Shown one piece after another: positions 44,236 through 53,041 of a stretch of DNA of 64,000 bases. Every line of letters starts with the position of its first letter. Position 1 is the stretch's first letter. This stretch comes from Pelosinus fermentans JBW45 (GTDB taxonomy: Bacteria; Bacillota; Negativicutes; DSM-13327), in NCBI RefSeq assembly GCF_000271665.2, contig NZ_CP010978.1, positions 4,385,001 through 4,449,000 of the forward strand, read 5' to 3'. Made by a program: the position numbers and the translations under genes. The notes beneath the pieces were generated by a model that saw only the letters and a program-made list of their open reading frames with translations, was not told the DNA's origin and did no database searches.

Positions 44236-47200
44236 TTAGGAAACCAAAGTTGTAAATACTTTGACTAGCCAATTCAGTAATTTATCATTGCTAATTTGTA
44301 CGGTCTTGAGTCGAATACCTTCAGGATAAATCATAACACGAGCAGGAAATGCTTCTTTCAATGCCATGATCTGCTCAGGTTTAACATTTGGTTTATCAAT
44401 AAATGCTACTTCTATATAATTGGGCTGTTGAATCACAGAACGAATACCAATGGCCCTGGAGAAATTTTTAATTTTCACCACTTCGAGCAAATTTAATACA
44501 CAACTAGGCGGTTCCCCAAAACGATCAATTAATTCATCCACAAGATCGGAAATATGTTTTTCATTTCTGCAGGCAGCAATCCGCTGGTATATTTCAATTT
44601 TATGCATGGCATCACTAATATAGTCGCCACTTATATAGGCATCCACATTAAATTCCAGCACAGGTTCAACAGGCGTTTCTAACGTCTGCCCTGTCTTTAA
44701 CTGCTGTACGGCTTCATCCAGTAAACGACAGTACATTTCAAAACCTACGCTTACAATATGTCCATGCTGCTGGGACCCTAATAAATTACCAGCTCCCCTG
44801 ATTTCTAAATCACGCATAGCAATTTTAAAACCGGCTCCTAATTCTGCAAATTCTTTTATTGCCTGCAGCCGCTTTTCTGCAACCTCTGTCAGTACTTTAT
44901 CCTGGCGGTAGGTAAAATACGCAAAAGCCATACGATGGGATCGTCCTACCCGCCCTCGCATTTGATATAACTGAGACAAACCAAAATGATCAGCATCATA
45001 TACAATAATCGTATTCGCATTTGGCACATCAAGACCATTTTCAATGATACTTGTACATAATAATACATCATCAGTGCCTTCATAGAAATCAAGCATAGCT
45101 TGTTCTAACATTTCCTCCGGCATTTGTCCATGAGCCACACGAATTTTAGCATCGGGCAGCATCTCTGCTAAGCGGCGGTACATTTTATCAATAGTCTGTA
45201 CTCGATTATAGACAAAGTATACCTGACCGCCTCGCTTTAATTCCCGCTTAATTGCATCACGCATCACTTCTTCATTGTATTCTACTACATAGCTTTGGAC
45301 GGGGAATCGTTCTTCTGGCGGAGTCTCAATAATACTCATATCTCTTGCACCGACTAATGACATATGCAAGGTACGAGGAATGGGAGTCGCACTTAATGTC
45401 AATACATCAATCCCCGCACTCCATTTTTTTAATTTTTCTTTCTGCTTTACACCAAAGCGCTGTTCTTCATCGACAATCAGCAGTCCAATATTTTTAAATA
45501 TAACATCTGATTGTAAAATACGATGGGTACCAATTAGTACATCTACCTGTCCACTGGCTAGTGCCTCAACAGTAGCTCGCTGCTCTCTTGCATTCCTAAA
45601 GCGGCTAATTACATCTACTACTGGACCAAAGCCAGAAAAGCGAGCACTAATCGTCTGATAATGCTGCTGAGCTAACACAGTTGTCGGTACAAGTATCGCA
45701 ACTTGTTTACCGCCCATGACAGCTTTATAAGCAGCGCGAATAGCCACCTCTGTTTTGCCAAATCCCACATCACCGCATAATAAACGATCCATAGGCTGGC
45801 TTTTTTCCATATCGCCCTTAATTTCGATAATGGCACTGAGCTGGTCGGGTGTTTCCTCATAAGGAAAAGCATCCTCAAACTCTTTTTGCCAAGGCGTATC
45901 CGGATCAAAGGCAAAACCGGATGCAACTTTTCTTTGTGCATAGATCTCCAGTAATTCTTTCGCCATATCTGCTACTGCTTTTTCTGCCTTGCCCTTTGCC
46001 TTTAGCCAATCACTGCCACCCATTTTATTTAAACGAGGTGCATCACCTTCAGAACCAATATACTTTTGCAATAAATGTACCTGATCCGTAGGGACATAGA
46101 GTTTGTCTTCCCCCGCATAACGAATATGCAGATAATCCTTATGTACCTTTCCTACAATCAGAGTTTCTACACCTACATATTTGCCAATCCCATGATTGAT
46201 ATGTACTACATAATCGCCAATCTTGATATCACGAAAATAAGCGATTTGTTGACCTTTCCCTACTCTGGGGCGAGGTTTTTTCTTCTGGCGGCCCATAATA
46301 TCCTTTTCTGCAATTACTAACAGATGGGCTTGAGGCAGTTCAAAGCCTGCTGAGAGTAGTCCGACTGTTATTAATACAGTACCTTCGGTCAGAGTATGGA
46401 TGACATCAGAAAAAACGGCAGGAATACCTTCCTCCGTCAAGGTATGTTGCAGCGATACGGCCTTCTCTTGATTGGACATAAAAATGATAGGATAAGACTT
46501 ATGCTCCTGGCAATTTTTTAATTCAGCAATCAGCATATCCATTTGACGATGAAAAGGAACAATGCCTTTGGCTGTAATACTAATAATTTCATTAGGCTGG
46601 GTATAAGGAATCTTTTGCAGCATCAAGGAAATATATAACACATTGTAATGCACTGCCACCGTTACTATATCTGACCACGTAAAGGTGCTTTTCTTAATCT
46701 CTGGATTTTCCTTCACTAGTTTGCCCATCTGTTCGCGGATGCGAGCAGTCTCGTCAAACACAATGGTTGAAATCGCTGGTAAATAAGATAAAAACACCGT
46801 TGGAGTTCCACTTTTTTCAATCTCAGATAAAGGAAGAATATCCACTTGCTCTACCGCGTGCATAGATCGCTGTGAGGCAAGATCAAACTCCCGCAGGGAA
46901 TCCACCTCATCACCAAATAACTCTAAACGAATCGGGACTTTACTGCTGATGGGGAAAATATCAACAATACCGCCTCTGGCACTAAACTGACCGAGCCCCT
47001 CTACTTGATCCACCCGTTCGTAACCAAAACGTACCAGCGACTCCAGCAAGTCTTCACGTATCATTTCTGATCCGTTACTAATTGTAATGCGATTATTTTC
47101 AAAGTGTTCTCGGGGCAGTACTCTTTGCATTGCTGCCTCAGGCGTGGCTAAAACGATTATATTTTCCCCTCGGATCAGACGCCCCAAGATATCCATGCGC

Positions 47201-47505
47201 CGAGCTGCTAACTCAACACCTTTTGCAACCGCTGTAAATGTAATAATATCTAAAGCCGGCAGTTCGAGAACAAGGGTATTGGGAAGCAACGTGGCAAAAT
47301 CTGCGCGCAGCTGTTCTACCGACTCATGATTACCAGTAACAATCACAGTAGGCTTAGGAGCAGACTGATACGCGGCTGCTAATAATGCACTTTTTTGCAC
47401 ACCTGTTACGCCATAGATTTGACTTTGACTCACAGTCAATTGCGAAACGGCAATAACCCGCTTCATTCCAGGATCTTGTTTCATAATTTCAAATAATTTG
47501 TTCAT
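44236..47505 (-). CDS. mfd: Transcription-repair coupling factor Mfd
   Basis: About 1089 residues from an ATG at 47505 with GGAAGAGG upstream. UvrB-homology N-terminal region (about 1-330), the RNA polymerase-interacting domain near 440-510 (IGDYVVHINHGIGKYVGVETL), then superfamily 2 helicase motifs: CGDVGFGKTEVAIRAA (Walker A), LIVDEEQRFGVKQKEKLK (motif II), TLSATPIPRTLHMSL, and a C-terminal TRCF domain. It removes stalled RNA polymerase and recruits UvrA. Lies between fin and spoVT, with pth absent from its usual place nearby. Confidence 0.97.
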   Translation of the reverse strand: MNKLFEIMKQDPGMKRVIAVSQLTVSQSQIYGVTGVQKSALLAAAYQSAPKPTVIVTGNHESVEQLRADFATLLPNTLVLELPALDIITFTAVAKGVELAARRMDILGRLIRGENIIVLATPEAAMQRVLPREHFENNRITISNGSEMIREDLLESLVRFGYERVDQVEGLGQFSARGGIVDIFPISSKVPIRLELFGDEVDSLREFDLASQRSMHAVEQVDILPLSEIEKSGTPTVFLSYLPAISTIVFDETARIREQMGKLVKENPEIKKSTFTWSDIVTVAVHYNVLYISLMLQKIPYTQPNEIISITAKGIVPFHRQMDMLIAELKNCQEHKSYPIIFMSNQEKAVSLQHTLTEEGIPAVFSDVIHTLTEGTVLITVGLLSAGFELPQAHLLVIAEKDIMGRQKKKPRPRVGKGQQIAYFRDIKIGDYVVHINHGIGKYVGVETLIVGKVHKDYLHIRYAGEDKLYVPTDQVHLLQKYIGSEGDAPRLNKMGGSDWLKAKGKAEKAVADMAKELLEIYAQRKVASGFAFDPDTPWQKEFEDAFPYEETPDQLSAIIEIKGDMEKSQPMDRLLCGDVGFGKTEVAIRAAYKAVMGGKQVAILVPTTVLAQQHYQTISARFSGFGPVVDVISRFRNAREQRATVEALASGQVDVLIGTHRILQSDVIFKNIGLLIVDEEQRFGVKQKEKLKKWSAGIDVLTLSATPIPRTLHMSLVGARDMSIIETPPEERFPVQSYVVEYNEEVMRDAIKRELKRGGQVYFVYNRVQTIDKMYRRLAEMLPDAKIRVAHGQMPEEMLEQAMLDFYEGTDDVLLCTSIIENGLDVPNANTIIVYDADHFGLSQLYQMRGRVGRSHRMAFAYFTYRQDKVLTEVAEKRLQAIKEFAELGAGFKIAMRDLEIRGAGNLLGSQQHGHIVSVGFEMYCRLLDEAVQQLKTGQTLETPVEPVLEFNVDAYISGDYISDAMHKIEIYQRIAACRNEKHISDLVDELIDRFGEPPSCVLNLLEVVKIKNFSRAIGIRSVIQQPNYIEVAFIDKPNVKPEQIMALKEAFPARVMIYPEGIRLKTVQISNDKLLNWLVKVFTTLVS

Positions 47506-47592
47506 AGCACCTCTTCCTATTATAAGAAAGCATTTCATACTGTACAATTACGTGCATAGAAAAAACCGTTCGGAGTCTTAAAGTGAAAAGGT

Positions 47593-47622
47593 AAAAAGGG
47601 GCTTTAGCTGTTGCTAAAGCCC
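47593..47622 (-). terminator. Intrinsic terminator of fin
   Basis: GGGCTTTAGC and GCTAAAGCCC with a 4-base loop and CTTTTTACC on the minus strand, 51 bases past the stop. Confidence 0.85.
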
Positions 47623-47672
47623 TGCATCATTACTTCATTATACTTCGAACCTTATTGATTTAATCCATTTTT

Positions 47673-47912
47673 TTAATGTAGAAAATTGATTTGCTGTTGA
47701 ACCGCTTTTTTTTCATCAAGTCCTAAGGTCTCTATACACTTATCGCACAAGGAATGAACATGCATGGTATTTTCTTTCACATCAACTTTTATTATATCTT
47801 GACGCTCTTCAGCCGTCAAGCAATCAAAACCAAACTTAACTTCATCAACTTGATCTACTTCAATTACATCAATCCCAGCCCCACAATGGGCACAATTATA
47901 AAATATTTTCAT
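47673..47912 (-). CDS. fin: Anti-sigma-F factor Fin (YabK type)
   Basis: 79 residues. Two zinc-ribbon CxxC pairs at Cys7/Cys10 (CAHCG) and Cys56/Cys59 (LCDKC), the phrase FGFDCLTAEERQDII in between and the overall length match the Fin family. In B. subtilis Fin shuts down sigma-F when sigma-G takes over and its gene lies next to mfd, as here. ATG start with GGAGG ten bases upstream. Confidence 0.9.
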   Translation of the reverse strand: MKIFYNCAHCGAGIDVIEVDQVDEVKFGFDCLTAEERQDIIKVDVKENTMHVHSLCDKCIETLGLDEKKAVQQQINFLH

Positions 47913-47972
47913 AAAAGGGCTTCCTCCTTTTCGATAATGAGTCCTGTATTGAGAAGAGGTGGTATTTCATCT

Positions 47973-48359
47973 TTAAGACGACAAACGGATTAAGGTAACA
48001 TTCCACATTACATGTACACAACTTGCCACGAGTATGGCAATCCAAATGCTGCTGCTTATGTATAGTCCCAAAAGAGTCAAACATCCAAATAGACTATGGC
48101 CGATAATACTGACTAATGCGGCCCATTTACCTCGTTTTCCATCGGCGGTATTATACCAGTCATAACCTGCTTCTAATATTCCAAATACCACGTGAGTCAC
48201 TAAAATATCTGCAGCTAGATAATAAGAACAAAGGCTCTTCGTTACTTCTTCGACTACTGGACTATAGCTAATAACCGCTTTCATTCCCACATATTTTAAT
48301 AATATCTTATTTAATAAAAAGCTCAGTGCCGCCATGAGACAACCAATTACATAAGCCAT
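47973..48359 (-). CDS. Minimal PrsW/CPBP-like membrane protease-family protein
   Basis: 128 residues with about four transmembrane helices. The pattern of motifs resembles PrsW-type glutamic intramembrane proteases: EEVTK at 37-41, HVVFGILE with FG at 59-60 and Glu63, GHSLFG with His88, and HVMWN at 116-120. PrsW is usually about 220 residues, so this would be a reduced version. It is encoded 60 bases upstream of fin on the same strand; co-transcription is likely. Assignment is by motif only. Confidence 0.5.
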   Translation of the reverse strand: MAYVIGCLMAALSFLLNKILLKYVGMKAVISYSPVVEEVTKSLCSYYLAADILVTHVVFGILEAGYDWYNTADGKRGKWAALVSIIGHSLFGCLTLLGLYISSSIWIAILVASCVHVMWNVTLIRLSS

Positions 48360-48483
48360 CTTTACCTCATTAGGTACAAACGTAATGAGCCTATTATTGC
48401 CACGATAAAAAGAATTTATACAAAATTAAAAGCTTTTGAACGTGTTAACGTCCTCCTTAAAGGACTTTTCTATGCTTAAAAAA

Positions 48484-48520
48484 ATAGGCGGATAAAAATG
48501 TAGCATTTTTATCCGCCTAT
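48484..48520 (-). terminator. Intrinsic terminator of the HAD gene
   Basis: Exact 17-base arms (48484-48500, 48504-48520) with a 3-base loop and TTTTTTT following on the minus strand. Confidence 0.92.
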
Positions 48521-48560
48521 CTATATGAAATATATATTACAAGACAGGAACACTCGATTT

Positions 48561-49265
48561 CTAGCTGTTTTTTCGCAGCCAATCAATTGCTTCTTCTGCC
48601 CGGAATCCAATAATTCCCTGTTTAAACAACACATCTGCCATGAGAAAGCTGTCATCAAAAGGCTCCTCCATCATGTAAGGTAATGCCATGCAATACATAG
48701 AAGCACTTTTCGCCGCCTCCACTCCATGCAATGAATCCTCCATTACCAAACAATTTTCAAAGGGTACGCCCAGCCGTTTGGCGGCTTCCCAAAATACATC
48801 TGGCGCAGGTTTTCCTTTCGCCACCTCTTCTGCCGATAGGATTACATCAAAGTACGCTGCCAAATTCGTAATGGCTAATATCATGTCAATGATTTCTGGA
48901 GATGAACCGGAAGCAATAGCTAAAGGATAGTTATTTTCTTTTAGAAATTGTAAAAACCGATACATCTCAGGAAAAACAATCGTATTTTCTTTGGCAATCT
49001 CAAGATAATATTTATTCTTTTTGGCTACTAAAATATCGATCGACTCATTGAGCCCATATATCTCTTTGAGATCTTCCATCATTTCTCGTGTTCCAATGCC
49101 AACATATTTCTTCTTCATTTCCTCACTCAATGCTTGTATCCCATATTCCCCCAATAACACATCATCTGCTTTGGAGTAATTAGGTTCACTGTCCACTAAC
49201 GTTCCATCTAAATCAAAAATAACCGCTTTCACCTTATGATTTAAAACTTCACTATTTTTCTCCAT
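48561..49265 (-). CDS. HAD-superfamily sugar-phosphate phosphatase or beta-phosphoglucomutase-like
   Basis: 234 residues. Motif 1 FDLDGTLVDSEP (nucleophile Asp19), motif 2 AIASGSSPE, motif 3 lysine in EEVAKGKPAPDVF, motif 4 VMEDSLHGVEAAKSA. The helical cap after motif 1 places it in HAD subclass I, with GKPAPDVFxxAAxxLGVxxxxCxVxEDS typical of beta-phosphoglucomutase and fructose-1-phosphatase relatives. The substrate cannot be told. ATG with AGAGGAG upstream. Confidence 0.85.
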   Translation of the reverse strand: MEKNSEVLNHKVKAVIFDLDGTLVDSEPNYSKADDVLLGEYGIQALSEEMKKKYVGIGTREMMEDLKEIYGLNESIDILVAKKNKYYLEIAKENTIVFPEMYRFLQFLKENNYPLAIASGSSPEIIDMILAITNLAAYFDVILSAEEVAKGKPAPDVFWEAAKRLGVPFENCLVMEDSLHGVEAAKSASMYCMALPYMMEEPFDDSFLMADVLFKQGIIGFRAEEAIDWLRKNS

Positions 49266-49334
49266 CTTGTCACTCCTCTCTGCTATAAGAAAGTATTCGC
49301 ACTGATCATATATTTTCCTCTATAAGAAAAACGA

Positions 49335-50201
49335 TTACGCTCCGGCCATCACTAGATTGATCCTGCCAAAGTCGGTATCAATCGCCACTGCATAATTCGA
49401 TTTCCCCCTTAAAGCAGCACCTCTCGTAACTCGTTGAGGATGTAAATCAAGATCGAGTCCCCTGTTGGAAAGATTAATGCAAAAAAGACCATTGGTAACA
49501 TTCAGAAATTCTCCTGCACTATCAATAGCCAGCTCATCCATTTCACAAATTTTTTCTCCACTATATCGGCATGCTATTTCCAATAATACGCTCTCTTCGG
49601 CAGTAAAACTGCTATGCAAAGTGATGTCTCCCGTCATGCTTTGTGAAACAAACCATTGATTCGAATCATGTTCATAAGTAATTGCGGCCAGCAAAGGACT
49701 GGTATCTAAAAAGCGAACCATAGCTCGAAGAAAAAGTGATATGTAATCATAATACAATTCTACATTCTCATCATCTTGAGGGATTTTTAATTGAGTCCGA
49801 ATCTGTTCTTTAAGATAGGATATATCGGACTGTTGATCTAAGCTGCCTTCTGCTTTGTACTCTTCTAAGACATTCTCCAGCTGCGCTAACGTCATGTAGC
49901 CTTTATCGACCAATGTCTGGCCAAAGTTGAGATGATCATTTTCTTGAGTATCTAGCAAAGTGATCAATTGCTCTTCTGACAAATAGCCTTCATCTAAGGC
50001 TATCTCACCAAATCGTTTATCAATCCGCTGTTGCAGCCCGTGAATTTCTTCTACTTGCTCAGCAGTTAGAAAGCCTTGGTTAATGGCCAATATGCCTAAT
50101 TTCACTTGTACTGCACGTCTATTTTCAAGAGCTTCCTGCACCTGACTTGGTGTTAACAATCCTTGATTTAATATATATTGAGCAAAAAATTGACTAAACA
50201 T
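49335..50201 (-). CDS. MshEN-like repeats fused to a CheX-like phosphatase domain
   Basis: 288 residues. The N-terminal 115 residues contain repeats of an L-G-x-x-L-x-x-x-G-x-L-x-x-x-Q-(V/L) pattern (about 10-25, 34-53, 64-83, 92-111), as in MshEN/GspE N-terminal domains, some of which bind cyclic di-GMP. Residues about 140-288 resemble CheX: SAGEFLNVTNGLF has the E-x-x-N phosphatase motif. The ATG directly abuts the stop of the CheY gene. The pair suggests a response regulator and its phosphatase. Confidence 0.7.
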   Translation of the reverse strand: MFSQFFAQYILNQGLLTPSQVQEALENRRAVQVKLGILAINQGFLTAEQVEEIHGLQQRIDKRFGEIALDEGYLSEEQLITLLDTQENDHLNFGQTLVDKGYMTLAQLENVLEEYKAEGSLDQQSDISYLKEQIRTQLKIPQDDENVELYYDYISLFLRAMVRFLDTSPLLAAITYEHDSNQWFVSQSMTGDITLHSSFTAEESVLLEIACRYSGEKICEMDELAIDSAGEFLNVTNGLFCINLSNRGLDLDLHPQRVTRGAALRGKSNYAVAIDTDFGRINLVMAGA

Positions 50202-50576
50202 TTAGCTCTCCTTTCGAATGATGTCATTTACCGCTTTCACGATTTGACTACTGTTGTACGGTTTCTGAATAAAATCAATTGCACCTAATTTAAGAGCCTC
50301 TAATAAATTAGCAGCAGTACCTGTTGAGGAAAGCATAATGATCCTTGCCTCATGATGTATTTCTTTAATCTTTTTCAAAGCATCAATTCCGCTGACTTTT
50401 GGCATCACAATATCCATAAATACTCCATCAGGACAAAATTGGCAGTATGCTTCTACCACTTCTTGTCCATCTTTAGCTTCATATACTTGACAGCCTAGTT
50501 TTTCTAACTCTTCTCTTAGTTTTTTTCGTAATAATAAGGAATCATCACTAATTAGAATCTTTAATGGCTTCTGCAA
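50202..50576 (-). CDS. Single-domain response regulator (CheY-like)
   Basis: 124 residues, receiver domain only: acidic DD at 11-12, phospho-acceptor Asp55 (GVFMDIVMPK), Ser/Thr in MLSSTG, and the lysine in FIQKPYNS. With no output domain it must act through protein contacts. TTG start with AGGAGAGG upstream. The downstream gene encodes a CheX-like phosphatase. No kinase is encoded nearby. Confidence 0.9.
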   Translation of the reverse strand: MQKPLKILISDDSLLLRKKLREELEKLGCQVYEAKDGQEVVEAYCQFCPDGVFMDIVMPKVSGIDALKKIKEIHHEARIIMLSSTGTAANLLEALKLGAIDFIQKPYNSSQIVKAVNDIIRKES

Positions 50577-50630
50577 AAAAATCCTCTCCTTATAAGAAAA
50601 ACTCTGACGTACTAAAAAAATAAAACCTTT

Positions 50631-50652
50631 TGAACCGCGAAGACGCGAAGGT
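50631..50652. repeat. Half copy of the GAACCGCGAAGACGCGAAGG repeat
   Basis: TGAACCGCGAAGACGCGAAGG followed by TTTTTGTGC, without a right arm. It lies in the 144-base gap between the CheY and 111-residue protein genes. Confidence 0.6.
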
Positions 50653-50720
50653 TTTTGTGCTTCTACACTACAGGGTTTCTACATGCTAGGTCATGGAAAA
50701 TCAACAGTACATTTCCCCCA

Positions 50721-51056
50721 TCAATCTTCCCAACATACTCGATTAAGCAAGCCTTTTAATTCTATTTCTATTTCAGAATGTACCTGGGCAGCGCTTTGCA
50801 AATGGGTTTCGATTGGTGCGTTATCAGCTAAGGCTATCAAGATATCAGAAATCATTCTTTCAATCTCAGCAAGATTAAATTCAGCAGCAGCTTCTTCGAT
50901 CACATCGACGCCTTTCACGTTCCAATCTTTTAAGCACGATAGTAAATACTCATTCATCACTGTCCCCTGACCAAGAACCATATTGCCATTTGGACTTACC
51001 AATACTTGATTAAGAGTCATTCCAAGCTTGATTTCTGAAAGATATAAATAACTCAA
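50721..51056 (-). CDS. 111-residue protein like the N-terminal domain of HD-GYP proteins
   Basis: The first 50 residues (LSEIKLGMTLNQVLVSPNGNMVLGQGTVMNEYLLSCLKDWNVKGVDV) follow the pattern of the small domain that often precedes HD-GYP cyclic di-GMP phosphodiesterases; the rest is helical. No HD-GYP catalytic motif is present. TTG start with AGGAGGAG upstream. Same strand and just upstream of the CheY/CheX pair, so a shared signalling job is plausible. Confidence 0.55.
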   Translation of the reverse strand: MSYLYLSEIKLGMTLNQVLVSPNGNMVLGQGTVMNEYLLSCLKDWNVKGVDVIEEAAAEFNLAEIERMISDILIALADNAPIETHLQSAAQVHSEIEIELKGLLNRVCWED

Positions 51057-51259
51057 AAGAATTCTCCTCCTAACACAATCGTCTTACTTATGACTGACAG
51101 GATTCACTTAAGCAACTCTCGAACTAAAACAATTTTTGTATCGGTAATTAAAAGATAACACAAAAAATAACGTTAACTATTACTTTCAAGTTAACATTTT
51201 ATTAATTTTATCAGTAAAACTTATATTCTCTCTACTATAAGAAAATGATGTACGTTCTT

Positions 51260-51312
51260 TAACAAGCAGGAGATTGCTTCGCTATGCTCGCAATGGCAAA
51301 CTGCTGCTTCAT
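51260..51312. repeat. GAGATTGCTTCGCTATGCTCGCAATGG-type intergenic element
   Basis: The stretch contains GAGATTGCTTCGC and GCTCGCAATGG with a small inverted core (GATTGC with GCAATG). I recall similar GAGATTGCTTCGCT elements between genes in many bacteria. It lies in the 347-base gap before the FHA regulator gene's 3' end; the rest of the gap holds one terminator. Confidence 0.5.
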
Positions 51313-51345
51313 CCCTCCAGAAAATTATACCTTCTCTACGTACAA

Positions 51346-51372
51346 AAGAACCCGCAATATTAGCGGGTTCTT
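51346..51372 (-). terminator. Intrinsic terminator of the FHA regulator gene
   Basis: AAGAACCCGC and GCGGGTTCTT around a 7-base loop with TTCTTTTG on the minus strand, 31 bases past the stop. Confidence 0.85.
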
Positions 51373-51403
51373 AATTGTTACAAATTCTTTCTCTAATATA
51401 ATC

Positions 51404-52084
51404 TTATAATTTCAGCACATATCCGCGAGCTCGCATTGCTTTTAACATTTCCGCCCGTTTTCCCAGTTTTTTGCGCACACGATAAATCAACACGTTGATT
51501 TCATCAATTCCTGCATCAGGAAGTGCACTTTTGCCAAGAATTCTTTCCGGCCATACTGCCGCCCTAATTTCATCATATGTCACTACTGTATTGGCATGAT
51601 CATATAGCAGCTTAAAGAAGCGCCATTCTTTTTCCGTCAAGCTAACCAGCTGCCCGTCAATATGGCATTCCCACTTAGCACACTCCACAGCAATTGAAGT
51701 ATTCTTTCTTAAAGACATGGATTGGGTTTGACTTAAATCCATTGTTTCTTCATTCTTGGAAGCGCTGACAATTCGGATTGCTGCGATACCCATAGACAAG
51801 CTGATTGTATCTCCTGTATGAAGAATATACTTTTCATAAGGAGTGATTGCTTTTCCATTTATCATTGTGCCATGTTTACTCCCTAAATCGCACAGTATTA
51901 CATCATCTTCATTATGTACAATATAGCAATGCTTACGAGATATCAGCTGATTGGAAAAGCTCACATCTACCTGCTGATCAAGACTGGAGCGACCAAGGTA
52001 CACTTCGCCGTTAAGAAGTTCGATGCGAGTGCCGGCTTCGTAAGGTTCTCCTCTTTCCACTATAAGACAAGCACGTGATTGCAA
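51404..52084 (-). CDS. FHA domain-winged helix transcription regulator
   Basis: About 226 residues from a TTG at 52084 with GGAGGG six bases upstream. FHA domain at about 20-105 (YLGRSSLDQQVDVSFSNQLISRKHCYI and LGSKHGTMINGK), which binds phosphothreonine; OmpR/SARP-type winged helix at about 130-226 with LTEKEWRFFKLLYDHAN and a MRARGYVLKL end. It would couple a Ser/Thr kinase to transcription, though no kinase is encoded in this window. Upstream neighbour is the beta-lactamase gene, same strand, 130 bases away. Confidence 0.85.
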   Translation of the reverse strand: MQSRACLIVERGEPYEAGTRIELLNGEVYLGRSSLDQQVDVSFSNQLISRKHCYIVHNEDDVILCDLGSKHGTMINGKAITPYEKYILHTGDTISLSMGIAAIRIVSASKNEETMDLSQTQSMSLRKNTSIAVECAKWECHIDGQLVSLTEKEWRFFKLLYDHANTVVTYDEIRAAVWPERILGKSALPDAGIDEINVLIYRVRKKLGKRAEMLKAMRARGYVLKL

Positions 52085-52216
52085 AACCAACCCTCCATAG
52101 TCACAGTCATTTATTTTACTATACTCTTTTAGTCCTGCTCTTTCAATACTAAAAATGACTCTTCTTGCTATAACTGACTACGATTGCATCTTACCGGGTC
52201 TGGCAACTACCGATTG

Positions 52217-53041
52217 CTATCGTGTAACCAAATTATATTTCCGGAGAATCCCTATCGTCACCTTTTTAGCGGCTGGACCTGCAAATTCTTCCTGGCTGTC
52301 AAGATTAGTGGCAAATACATAAGGGTGTCCCTTTATAACAACAAAACCTACGAACCAACCTGTTGATAAGCCATCTTTAAGTCCTGAGCTTCCTGTCTTT
52401 CCATATAGTATGTACTCATCGCCTTCCTGTTGAATCATGATCCGTTTAACGGTTTTCATTACGCCTTTATCAAAGGGAAGAGTTTCCCGATATAACCCTT
52501 CAAGAAAATCAATCTGCTCAAATGGAGAAATCTTCAATGAGCTACTGAGCCAGAACCGATCAATGCCCCCGCTAATGTCACGATTACCGTAGGAACACCG
52601 GTCCAGCCATTCCTGCATACGCCCTTCACCGATATCCCGAGCCATCTCTTGATAATACCAAACAACAGAATTTCTCATGCTAGAACCAAGAGTATGATCT
52701 TGATTCCAGTTATCTAATGTCCGTTTAGTGCCATCCCAATATTTAATCTCATATTCATCTTTAACGGCTTTTACCTGCAAACCAATTAATGAATTCATAA
52801 TCTTAAATGTGGAGTTTGGGGTCCTTTGCTCTTTGGCTCTCTCGTTGTTATAACTAAATATTTTTCCTGATTCTAAATCTTTGAGGACGAATGTTCCTTC
52901 ACTCTTTGGGAAAAATTCATCTACGCTGATAGCAGCAACATCTAACGCCTCAGCTGGTTGTATTTTACTGGCACAAGAAGCTGCAACCGAACCGACCATA
53001 AAAAAGAGCATTATTAACATCACGATACTTTGTTTTTTCAT
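52217..53041 (-). CDS. Class D (OXA-type) beta-lactamase
   Basis: About 274 residues from an ATG at 53041. Signal peptide (1-25). All class D motifs are present: STFK at 77-80 (the serine nucleophile and the lysine that is carboxylated in the family), SVV at about 125-127, YGN at 151-153 and KTG at about 215-217, with GWFVG. It should hydrolyse penicillins in the periplasm; the spectrum is unknown. BlaR1 sensor domains share the fold, but no membrane or protease part is attached here, so an enzyme is preferred. Confidence 0.88.
   Translation of the reverse strand: MKKQSIVMLIMLFFMVGSVAASCASKIQPAEALDVAAISVDEFFPKSEGTFVLKDLESGKIFSYNNERAKEQRTPNSTFKIMNSLIGLQVKAVKDEYEIKYWDGTKRTLDNWNQDHTLGSSMRNSVVWYYQEMARDIGEGRMQEWLDRCSYGNRDISGGIDRFWLSSSLKISPFEQIDFLEGLYRETLPFDKGVMKTVKRIMIQQEGDEYILYGKTGSSGLKDGLSTGWFVGFVVIKGHPYVFATNLDSQEEFAGPAAKKVTIGILRKYNLVTR

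Noticed and set aside
49335-50201. Assignment as a type II secretion or pilus ATPase fragment
   Set aside because: Only the N-terminal repeats resemble that family; there is no Walker motif and the C-terminal half is CheX-like.
52217-53041. OXA-like protein considered as a BlaR1 sensor domain or a penicillin-binding protein
   Set aside because: It has a signal peptide only, no zinc-protease or membrane part, and a complete set of class D catalytic motifs.
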